The position numbers and the translations under genes are program-made. Shown piece by piece: positions 51,442 to 59,420 of a DNA stretch of 61,037 nt. The notes below the pieces were generated by a model. It had not been told where the DNA came from and searched no databases. It saw only the letters and a list, made by a program, of their open reading frames with translations. The stretch's first letter is position 1; every line of letters begins with the position of its first letter. The stretch is from an uncultured Bacteroidales bacterium (GTDB lineage: Bacteria > Bacteroidota > Bacteroidia > Bacteroidales > UBA932): contig ONIQ01000006.1 in the NCBI GenBank assembly GCA_900317925.1, positions 1-61,037 on the forward strand. The letters run 5' to 3'.

Positions 51442-52508
51442 GCTTTATCGGGGTTCTCCCGGTTTTTCTGCTTTTTCTGGGCCATCTGGTTGCGGCGCTT
51501 CCATTTTTCCAGCGCCAGTTCCTGCATGTCGCGCACCAGGTCGTTTTCATCCACGATTTCGTCGCCCAGGATGGTCTCAATGACATCTTCCAAGGTGATG
51601 ATTCCCTGGAAGGAGCCGTACTCATTCAGCACCACGGCAATCTGTTCGTCCTTGGACAGCATCTCGTCCCAGATCTGGTCCAGCGGCGTTTCCTCCCCGA
51701 AGGAAGCAATGTCACGGCGGATATCACCCAGGGTCTTGTCAAACTTATCCTCCGCCATCAGCTGAAGGGCTTCCATCCGGAGGATATACCCCGTAATGTA
51801 TTCATCGTCATTGGCATAGACCGGAATACGCGAATGATGCAGGTAGCGTTTGTCCTTGTAGAACGCCTTCAGAGTCATCTTTTCCGGCGCGATGGCGCAC
51901 ACCACGCGGGGTGTCATGGCATCCGACGCCGTCACCTCGTCCAGGCTGATGATGTTTTGGATCACCTCGTTCTCGCTCTCGTCCAGCTCGCCCGATTCCT
52001 CGGCCACATCGGCCATGGCGCTCACCTCCTCGCGGGAGATGGCCGTCTCGTGCTCGGCCGGCGTAATCCATTTCTGGATGCCCTCCACGGCCGCCACGAT
52101 GGGATACAGGCAGAACACCAGGCCCCGGATGGTCTCCGCGGCAAATCCCATCAGCGATTTCCAGTAATTGGTGCCGATGGTCTTGGGGATAATCTCCGAG
52201 AAGACCAGGATGAGGACGGTCATCACCGCCGAAACGACGCCGAACCACTGACTGCCGAACAGCAGGGTCGCCTGTCGGCCCACACCGGCAGCACCGATGG
52301 TGTTGGCAATGGTGTTCAGGCTCAGGATCGCCGCAATGGGGCGGGACGCGTTCTGTTTATACTCTTTGAAAAGCGTGGCGGGCTTGTAGCCTTCCTCTTC
52401 CCGCATTGTGATGTAGGAAATGGGCGTACTCATCAGCACCGCTTCCAACACCGAACACAGGAAGGAAACGGCCATCGCCCCCAATAAAAATGCAAGCAAA
52501 CTACCCAT
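51438..52508 (-). CDS. CNNM/CBS-domain membrane protein (CorC/HlyC family)
   Basis: A 356-residue inner-membrane protein. The N-terminal CNNM transmembrane domain (about 1-145) has SLNTIANTIGAAGVGRQA and FSEIIPKTIGTNYWK. It is followed by a linker with REEVSAMADVAEESGELDESENEVIQNI and a pair of CBS domains (VTASDAMTPRVVCAIAPEK, VVLNEYGSFQGIITLEDVIETILGDEI). The family is linked to Mg or other cation efflux. The C-terminal transporter-associated domain of longer members is missing. It overlaps the GH78 stop by 8 bases. Confidence 0.9.
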   Translation of the reverse strand: MGSLLAFLLGAMAVSFLCSVLEAVLMSTPISYITMREEEGYKPATLFKEYKQNASRPIAAILSLNTIANTIGAAGVGRQATLLFGSQWFGVVSAVMTVLILVFSEIIPKTIGTNYWKSLMGFAAETIRGLVFCLYPIVAAVEGIQKWITPAEHETAISREEVSAMADVAEESGELDESENEVIQNIISLDEVTASDAMTPRVVCAIAPEKMTLKAFYKDKRYLHHSRIPVYANDDEYITGYILRMEALQLMAEDKFDKTLGDIRRDIASFGEETPLDQIWDEMLSKDEQIAVVLNEYGSFQGIITLEDVIETILGDEIVDENDLVRDMQELALEKWKRRNQMAQKKQKNRENPDKA

Positions 52509-55101
52509 TTTGTCTCACCTCGTACGTACCTTCCGCATAATCTTTCGCCTCCGTTTCACCCGGCAGGGTCACGCTCGCCGTCGCACCCTCGGGGATGGTG
52601 AAGGACCACACCCAGTCGTCACCGTCATACTTCCATTCACTGCGAATGGTACCGAAGGCCGAATCGTATTCTGCTTTCACGAAACCCAGACGCTTGTCGG
52701 GAACGGGTTTCATGATGATGTGCGCAAAGCCCGGATCGGCCGGATCGGCGGCAATGCCGGCCACCGTCTTCCAAATCCACGCGCATACGCATCCATAAGC
52801 ATAATGATTGAAACTGTTCATGCCTTTCGGGCCCATTCCGGATTCAATCATGTAGCTGTTCCACCGCTCCCAGATGGTCGTAGCGCCGTTGTCCACCGAA
52901 TACAGCCAGCTGGGGTTCTTCCGCTGGAAGAGCAGGGCATAGGCGATGTCCACCATGCCGTTTTCCGTCAGGGTATCCATGAGGATGGAGGTGCCCAGGA
53001 AGCCGGTCTGGAGGCAGTTGTCATGCGCCGCAAAATTCGCGCGCAGCCGGGCCACGACAGCTTCTTTGGCCGCCCCGTCGAAAAGCTGGTTCTTCAAGGC
53101 GAAGAGCGCCGGCGTCTGCATGGTATTGAGGATGGCGAGTTTAAAGGATCCGTCCGGATTTAGGAATTGCTCCCGTACATAGGCCTTGGCCCGGGCGGTC
53201 ATTTCCTCGAAACGGGCGGCATCGCGGCCGGTAGCCGCCGCCATATCCCGCATCATCCCGGCATCGATCACCCAGTACGAGGCGCACAGGTAATTCCAGT
53301 ACGTGATGGCTTCGGGTTTGCGGAGCCGTTTTCCGCCCGGGACGGGGATGAAGGCATCGCCCCCGCAGCTCTCCAGCGGCTCGTAGCTGAGCCAGTCGGC
53401 CCACTGATAGTCTCCGTTTTCCCCGCTCAGGGTACGGTGATCGTATTTTGTTTCGTCGATATGCGTGATGAAGCGGTCCATGGCGTCCCAGTTTTCGTCG
53501 ATGATTGTCGTATCGCCGAACTGTTTCCAGACCGTCCAGGGCACGATGATGCCGGCATCGGCCCAGCCGACGCGCATCATGGAAGAGGGTTCCGCGCCGT
53601 ACTGTCCGAACGGAGCCACGCCCGGGAAGCCTCCCACTTCGCTCTGGGTGTCGCGCATGTCACGCATCCATTTGTGGAAAAAGAGGTCTGTATTGGCAAA
53701 GAACGAACCCGTCTCGGCGAAGACCTGCGTATCGGCCGTCCAACCCAGGCGTTCATTGCGCTGCGGGCAATCGGTCGGAACACTCAGATAGTTGGAACGC
53801 TCCCCCCATATAGCATTGGAAATGAGCCGGTTGATGCTTTCGTCCCCCGTTTCGATACGGCCCGTCTCCAGCTCCTCGGCGATCGAGGTCACCGGGACGG
53901 AACGCAGGCGCACGATGGTTACGGGAGCCGTTGTGGTGATGGATACGTACCGGTATCCGAAGAAACTGCAAGAAGGCCGATAGGAGACCGGTTCCGCGGA
54001 GGCGGCGAAGGTATAATCGATCCGCATGCAGTTTTCAGGCGTGCGGAGGTTCGTCCGGTGGCAGCTGCCTTCCGGACCGTCCATTCCGCGGCTTTTGGCG
54101 CCGTTTCCATCGTTCAGGATCTCGGACGGCAGACAGGTCAGGACCGTTCCCTCAGCGGCCTGGAAAAGGAATTCGGGAACCGCGGCACAGTTCTGTCCGA
54201 AATCCACCACCAGGGTTTCCCCGGCATCCAGGGTCATGGGAGCGTCGGGAGCATATTCGCGGGCAATCACCACCTTTCCAAAGGCCTCTTCGCCGGCACC
54301 TTCCACCTCTTTCCAGACGTAGGCCTTCACGGGCGCGAGGGCCAGGTCTTTCCGCAGGTAAACTTCCGCACCGTCGGTCGGCAGGATCTCTCCGGAGAAT
54401 TCCGTATTCACTTCCGGCTTAAGGGAAAGGGCGGCGAAGGCGGGCTGCAAGGGCTCACGGGCATCGTACCGCTCCCCGTCAAAAATGGAAGCGTGCTTCA
54501 CCGGACCGCCTACACCGGCCTTCCAGGCAAGCGTATCCGTCCCGAACCACTGGCCGGTTCCGTCATCGTACAGGATTTCCAGCACGGCCCGGAACGCAGG
54601 CTTTTTGCCCAGCATTCCTTCGTGGCCGCCGGGGGTCACAATCTTGTCCGCCCACCAGCCCGGGGTGACCTGAGCCGCCAGGATATTGACGTCGCCGCAC
54701 CCCTTGCGGAACACGTCGGTGATATCATAGGTAAAGGCGCGACGGGTCTTCATCGGATGGGTGAAGCCCGGCTTCAGCACTTCCTCCCCCACCGGCTGTC
54801 CGTTCACGTACAGGGAATAGATCCCCAGCCCCGTGGTCATCCACCGGGCCGAAACCACCTTGTCGCCATTCTGCAGTTTGCCGACAAATAAGCTGGCGCC
54901 ATCCGCAGCAAGGCTCTTGCCGGTGATTTTTTCCGTCACGACCGGAGCGTCCGGGGCCGAAATCCACACGGAGCTGTTCCAGGCCTCCGGGTCCAGCGAA
55001 GTGGTCAGGTAACCCGCCGGTTCATTGGAACGGTTGGCGCTGCAGGATGTTGTCCAGGCCGCGACAACAATGGCTACAAGAAGGAATAGTTGTTTTTTCA
55101 T
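52501..55101 (-). CDS. Alpha-L-rhamnosidase, GH78 lipoprotein
   Basis: An 866-residue inverting enzyme with signal and lipobox TTSC (near residue 20). It has the N-terminal beta-sandwich domains with WMTTGLGIYSLYVNGQPVG and LKPGFTHPMKTRRAFTYDIT, and the (alpha/alpha)6 barrel with VPTDCPQRNERLGWTADTQVFAETGSF, the acidic catalytic region, and NSFNHYAYGCVCAWIWKTVAGI. It removes terminal rhamnose from rhamnogalacturonan side chains. It is separate from the main pectin operon but matches its diet, and starts 17 bases after the dehydrogenase stop. Confidence 0.95.
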   Translation of the reverse strand: MKKQLFLLVAIVVAAWTTSCSANRSNEPAGYLTTSLDPEAWNSSVWISAPDAPVVTEKITGKSLAADGASLFVGKLQNGDKVVSARWMTTGLGIYSLYVNGQPVGEEVLKPGFTHPMKTRRAFTYDITDVFRKGCGDVNILAAQVTPGWWADKIVTPGGHEGMLGKKPAFRAVLEILYDDGTGQWFGTDTLAWKAGVGGPVKHASIFDGERYDAREPLQPAFAALSLKPEVNTEFSGEILPTDGAEVYLRKDLALAPVKAYVWKEVEGAGEEAFGKVVIAREYAPDAPMTLDAGETLVVDFGQNCAAVPEFLFQAAEGTVLTCLPSEILNDGNGAKSRGMDGPEGSCHRTNLRTPENCMRIDYTFAASAEPVSYRPSCSFFGYRYVSITTTAPVTIVRLRSVPVTSIAEELETGRIETGDESINRLISNAIWGERSNYLSVPTDCPQRNERLGWTADTQVFAETGSFFANTDLFFHKWMRDMRDTQSEVGGFPGVAPFGQYGAEPSSMMRVGWADAGIIVPWTVWKQFGDTTIIDENWDAMDRFITHIDETKYDHRTLSGENGDYQWADWLSYEPLESCGGDAFIPVPGGKRLRKPEAITYWNYLCASYWVIDAGMMRDMAAATGRDAARFEEMTARAKAYVREQFLNPDGSFKLAILNTMQTPALFALKNQLFDGAAKEAVVARLRANFAAHDNCLQTGFLGTSILMDTLTENGMVDIAYALLFQRKNPSWLYSVDNGATTIWERWNSYMIESGMGPKGMNSFNHYAYGCVCAWIWKTVAGIAADPADPGFAHIIMKPVPDKRLGFVKAEYDSAFGTIRSEWKYDGDDWVWSFTIPEGATASVTLPGETEAKDYAEGTYEVRQNG

Positions 55102-55118
55102 ATTGCGATTGATTCTAT

Positions 55119-57830
55119 TTACTTAGCTGTGGTACAGGCGTTTACCAGATATACAATGGAACGGTAGGGTATGCCCCCGTTTTCCGTCAGGCCAATTTCG
55201 CAGGTCCGGCTGTTGGAATAGCCCTCCCGGACAAGGTGGTCCTGCAGGAAAGGCTTCAGCTTGCGAAGGGCATAGGCGTTCAAGCCGGGCTGGAGGAAGC
55301 CCTTGTCCCCGGCAAACGCGCAACACCCCACCTCGTCCGGAACGAAAACCTGGGTAGAGCAGCGCCGGGCCAGGGAAAGGATCTTGTCCTGCAGCCCCAT
55401 CAGCCGCATCGAGCAGGTCACATGGACGGTAATGGGCGTATCGGTGGGATGGAAATCCAGCCGGTCTTCCAGGAAGGTCAGGATAAACTCCGCGGGTTCG
55501 TACAGATGCATCGAGCGGATTCCCTTGCGCATCCGGTGCAGGCAGGGGCTCTGGTCGCACAGGACCGGATATTTTCCTTGCTCCGAAGCAGTCCACAAGG
55601 CTTTTTCCAATTCTTTCAGCTTCCGGTCCGCCACCTCGGGCATCCCCTTGCTTTCCCAAATGGTGCCGCAGCACAGCCCGTCCATGCCGGCCGGGTACAG
55701 GATCTCATAACCCGCCTTGTGCAGGAGGGCGGCCATTTCATCGGTCAACGGGCGGATGTTTTCTCCACGCCCGGGCCCGAAAGTCTGGTTGATGCAGCTC
55801 GGGAAATACACCACTTTCCGCGGGGATTCCGGCTGATGTCCGACGGGTTTCGCCCGATGCGGGGCCGGTACCGGCGGAATAAGCGTCTTCACGCCGGGAA
55901 CCGCGAGACCCGCCTGCGCCAGGACCAGGCCGGCGCGCAACACATTCTTGGTGCCGCGGAAATGCTCGGCCACCCAGGCGCCCAGCCAGGCGCCGGCGGC
56001 GGATAGGCCCTCTCGCCGGAGTTCGTGCGTCAGGTCGGCCACGTTGATGCCCATCGGGCAGGAGGTGGCGCACAAACCGTCACCCGCACAGAGCACGGAA
56101 CCCGGCTTGTGATACGCCCGTTCCAACGCCTCCCAAGGCTCTCCGGCAGCCTTCCGGCGGGCAATTTCCCGCTGAACGGCAATCCGCGTACGGGAAGAAA
56201 GGGCATACCCGCACGACACGCAGTTCACCTCACAAAAACCACACTCGATACACTTGTCCAGGGTCTCGCAATCGGCCCGTCCGGCCACGGCGGCCAATGA
56301 CGGCAGCACCTTGATGCCGCGCAGATGACACTGCGGATCCTCGTTGAAAATGACCCCGGGATTCAGGATTCCCTTCGGATCGAAAAGATCCTTGATCCGG
56401 CGCATCACCGCATAGGCGGCGCTCCCCCACTCGCGTTCCACGAAAGGAGCCATGTTGCGGCCGGTCCCGTGTTCGGCTTTCAGCGAACCGTCGTATTTCC
56501 CCACCACCAGGTCAGCCACGTCATGCAGGACCGCATCGTAGCGACGCACATCATCGTCCGATGTAAACCCCTGGTTGATAATAAAATGGAAGTTACCCGC
56601 GAGGGCATGTCCGTATATACAGCTGTCTTTGTACCCGTGTCGGTCCAGCAAGGCCGACAGGTCTGCGACCGCTTCGGGAAGGTCTTCCAGATGGAAGGCG
56701 ACGTCCTCGATCAGGCAGGTCGTCCCCTTCTGGCGCAAACCGCCCACCTTCGGGAAGATGCCGGCGCGAAGGGCCCAGTAGGCCGCGCACTCGGCCTTGT
56801 CTTCCGTAAACCGGACCTCGGCGCCGAAGGGCTCCAGTGCCTGCGAAATGGCTGCAATCTGGTCTTCCAGCTGCGCCCGTGTCCGGGCCTGGGTCTCGGT
56901 CAGCACCGCCGTCAACTGGGGCAAGTCCGGACTCAGATGCGGGTCGTCCACCGCGGTAAGCGAACGGATATCCAGCATTTCTGCGGCCGAAACCAGGTCC
57001 CGGGGCATGGCCACGACCGCCCGGGCCGCCGTGGGCAAATCCGGGAAATAAATCATGGCCGTCGCCTTGTAGGGGGCAATCGGCAGGGTCTTCATCGTCA
57101 CTTCCGAGAGGAAGGCCAGGGTCCCTTCCGACCCCACCAGGAGGTGGGCGATGATATCGAAAGGATCCGTATAGGTTATCAAGGGCAGAAGATTCAGCCC
57201 CGTCACGTTCTTGATAGAATACTTATAGGCAATCCGTTCACGCAGGGCCGCATCGGCCAGCACTTCGTCGCGAAGGGTTTCTATCGCCCGCAGAAAATCC
57301 GGATGCGAGACGCGGAAGGCTGCCCGGCTTTCCTCGCTGCCGGTATCCAGGACGGTTCCGTCGGATAGAACCATGCGTGCGCTCAGCAGCAGACGGTCAC
57401 TGTTGAAACGGGTTCCGCAGCTCATGCCCGAGGCATTGTTGGCCACGATGCCGCCCACCATGCAACTGCCGATGGAGGCGGGATCCGGGCCGAACCGACG
57501 CTCGTACCGGGCCAGTATCCGGTTGACGCGCGCCCCCACCAGACCCGGCTGGAGGGTAATGCTTTCATCCTCGGGATGGAAGGTCCACTTTTCCCAGTTC
57601 TTTCCGGCCACCAGCAGCACGCTGTCGGAGAGGGCCTGGCCCGACAGACTGGTGCCCGCCGCCCGGAAAGTAACGGCACGCCCCTCGGCGAAACACCGCC
57701 GGAGCACCTCCGCAACCTCCTCCTCCGACTCGCTCCGGACCACCTCCTGCGGGACCATGTGATAGAAACTGGCATCGGTTCCCCACGCCAGGCGCATCAG
57801 TTCATCCGTATAAACCTTTCCCTTTTTCAT
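55119..57830 (-). CDS. FAD-linked oxidase/Fe-S dehydrogenase (D-lactate or glycolate dehydrogenase-like)
   Basis: A 903-residue protein when started at MKKGKVYTDELMRLAWGTD; an upstream ATG at 58010 lies past the promoter and inside the divergent gene. The FAD-binding domain (~35-260) has TFRAAGTSLSGQALSDSVLL and GGIVANNASGMSCGTRFN. The FAD-oxidase C domain follows with EDVAFHLEDLPEA and HALAGNFHFIINQGF. Two 4Fe-4S motifs (CIECGFCEVNCVSC, CAGDGLCATSCPMGI) and CCG-domain Cys (CCGTIWE, HVTCSMR, CCAFAGDKG) follow. The likely substrate is D-lactate or another 2-hydroxyacid. It shares an operon with GH78. Confidence 0.88.
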   Translation of the reverse strand: MKKGKVYTDELMRLAWGTDASFYHMVPQEVVRSESEEEVAEVLRRCFAEGRAVTFRAAGTSLSGQALSDSVLLVAGKNWEKWTFHPEDESITLQPGLVGARVNRILARYERRFGPDPASIGSCMVGGIVANNASGMSCGTRFNSDRLLLSARMVLSDGTVLDTGSEESRAAFRVSHPDFLRAIETLRDEVLADAALRERIAYKYSIKNVTGLNLLPLITYTDPFDIIAHLLVGSEGTLAFLSEVTMKTLPIAPYKATAMIYFPDLPTAARAVVAMPRDLVSAAEMLDIRSLTAVDDPHLSPDLPQLTAVLTETQARTRAQLEDQIAAISQALEPFGAEVRFTEDKAECAAYWALRAGIFPKVGGLRQKGTTCLIEDVAFHLEDLPEAVADLSALLDRHGYKDSCIYGHALAGNFHFIINQGFTSDDDVRRYDAVLHDVADLVVGKYDGSLKAEHGTGRNMAPFVEREWGSAAYAVMRRIKDLFDPKGILNPGVIFNEDPQCHLRGIKVLPSLAAVAGRADCETLDKCIECGFCEVNCVSCGYALSSRTRIAVQREIARRKAAGEPWEALERAYHKPGSVLCAGDGLCATSCPMGINVADLTHELRREGLSAAGAWLGAWVAEHFRGTKNVLRAGLVLAQAGLAVPGVKTLIPPVPAPHRAKPVGHQPESPRKVVYFPSCINQTFGPGRGENIRPLTDEMAALLHKAGYEILYPAGMDGLCCGTIWESKGMPEVADRKLKELEKALWTASEQGKYPVLCDQSPCLHRMRKGIRSMHLYEPAEFILTFLEDRLDFHPTDTPITVHVTCSMRLMGLQDKILSLARRCSTQVFVPDEVGCCAFAGDKGFLQPGLNAYALRKLKPFLQDHLVREGYSNSRTCEIGLTENGGIPYRSIVYLVNACTTAK

Positions 57831-57837
57831 ATTCTTA

Positions 57838-57845
57838 CAAATATA
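57838..57845 (-). promoter_or_regulatory. -7 promoter element for the dehydrogenase/GH78/CorC genes
   Basis: The minus strand reads TATATTTG (TAnnTTTG) only 7 bases before the ATG at 57830, so the transcript would be leaderless or nearly so. Confidence 0.45.
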
Positions 57846-57854
57846 AGAATTTTT

Positions 57855-57886
57855 TTTGCAGGTTTTCACCGATTTGCGTAATTTTG
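57855..57886 (+). promoter_or_regulatory. -33/-7 promoter for the DUF1846 gene
   Basis: TTTG at 57855-57858, a 20-base spacer, then TAATTTTG (57879-57886, TAnnTTTG). This is the best full match in the window to the Bacteroides -33/-7 promoter. The ATG at 57919 follows after about 32 bases. Confidence 0.65.
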
Positions 57887-57918
57887 TAACCCGTATTGAA
57901 TTCAACAAATAGACATTT

Positions 57919-59394
57919 ATGAAATACGGGTACGACAACGAAAAATATGTCAAGATCCAGTCGGATCGAATCAAGGAACGCATCGCAACCTTCGGCAACA
58001 AACTGTACATGGAATTCGGCGGGAAACTGTTCGACGATTACCATGCCAGCCGCGTCCTGCCGGGTTTTGAACCGGACAGCAAATTCAAGATGCTGTATCA
58101 GTTGAAAGACGATCTGGAGATTGTCATTGTGATCAGTGCCATCGATATCGAGAAAAACAAAGTCCGCAACGACCTGGGCATCACCTACGATGTGGATGTC
58201 CTCCGCCTGCGCGATGAATTCATGACCCGCGGCTTCAACGTGAACAGCGTTGTCATCACCCATTACAACGGCCAGTCCAGCGCAGACGCCTACCGCAAGC
58301 GCCTGGAGCGGATGAACATCAAGGTGTACTACCACTACACCATCGAGGGATATCCCACCAATGTCGCCCTCATCGATTCAGAAGAAGGATTCGGAAAGAA
58401 CGATTATGTGGTTACCACCAAACCGCTGGTAGTGGTTACCGCCCCGGGTCCCGGCAGCGGCAAGATGGCCGTCTGTCTGAGCCAGCTGTATCAGGAAAAC
58501 AAACGCGGCGTCAAGGCCGGCTATGCCAAATTCGAGACCTTCCCGGTCTGGAGCCTGCCGCTCAACCACCCCGTCAACATCGCCTACGAGGCCGCCACGG
58601 CCGACCTGGACGATGTCAACATGATCGACCCCTTCCACCTGGAAGCCTACGGCACCACGGCCGTCAACTACAACCGCGACATCGAGATTTTCCCGGTGAT
58701 GAACGCCCTGTTCGAGGATATTTACGGCCAGAGCCCGTACAAGAGTCCCACCGACATGGGCGTGAACATGATCGGCTCCTGCATCAGTGACGACGAGGTC
58801 TGCCGCGAGGCCGCCCTGCAGGAAATCATCCGCCGCTACTATACGGCCCTCTGCAAGTTCGCCGATGGAAAAACCACGGAGCAGGAGGTCAACAAGATCG
58901 CGCTCGTGATGAAGAAAGCGGGGATCACCACCGCCGACCGGAAGACCACGGTGGCCGCCAAGGAACGGCTCCAGCAAAGCGAAGAGGCCTGCGCGGCCAT
59001 CGAACTGGAAGACGGCACCATCCTCACCGCCGGCTCCAGTCCCCTGCTGGGCCCCAGCGCCGCCTTGCTGCTGAATGCCTTGAAATACCTGGCGGGCATT
59101 GCGCACAACGTCAAGCTCATCCCCGAAACCATGATCGCCCCCATCTCCCGCACCAAGGTGAACTACCTCCACGGCAAAAACCCCCGCCTGCATACGGACG
59201 AGGTCCTGGTGGCCATTTCCATGATGAGCCTGATAGACGAAAACTGCAAACTGGCCCTGGACCAGCTGCCGAAACTGGCCGGCGCCCAGGTCCATTCCAC
59301 CGTCATGCTGGGAGAGGTGGACCGCAAGACCTTCCACAAACTGGGAATCGGCCTTACCTGCGATCCGGTCCACAAACCGCAGATTCAGGAATAA
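57919..59394 (+). CDS. DUF1846 family protein
   Basis: A 491-residue cytoplasmic protein of the DUF1846 family, with the expected length and segments GYDNEKYVKIQSDRIKERI at the start, APGPGSGKMAVCLSQLYQENKRGVKAGYAKFETFPVWSLPLNHPVN (a P-loop-like region), and ISRTKVNYLHGKNPRLHTDEVLVAISMM near the end. Structures are known for the family, but no activity is firmly established. It is monocistronic and convergent with the kinase gene. Confidence 0.9.
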   Translation: MKYGYDNEKYVKIQSDRIKERIATFGNKLYMEFGGKLFDDYHASRVLPGFEPDSKFKMLYQLKDDLEIVIVISAIDIEKNKVRNDLGITYDVDVLRLRDEFMTRGFNVNSVVITHYNGQSSADAYRKRLERMNIKVYYHYTIEGYPTNVALIDSEEGFGKNDYVVTTKPLVVVTAPGPGSGKMAVCLSQLYQENKRGVKAGYAKFETFPVWSLPLNHPVNIAYEAATADLDDVNMIDPFHLEAYGTTAVNYNRDIEIFPVMNALFEDIYGQSPYKSPTDMGVNMIGSCISDDEVCREAALQEIIRRYYTALCKFADGKTTEQEVNKIALVMKKAGITTADRKTTVAAKERLQQSEEACAAIELEDGTILTAGSSPLLGPSAALLLNALKYLAGIAHNVKLIPETMIAPISRTKVNYLHGKNPRLHTDEVLVAISMMSLIDENCKLALDQLPKLAGAQVHSTVMLGEVDRKTFHKLGIGLTCDPVHKPQIQE

Positions 59395-59420
59395 GGGCCG
59401 CTGGGAACCGCAGGGAAACC

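Noticed and set aside
57831-58010. N-terminal extension of the FAD/Fe-S dehydrogenase to 58010
   Set aside because: It would run through the divergent promoter region and into the DUF1846 gene; family similarity starts at the later ATG.
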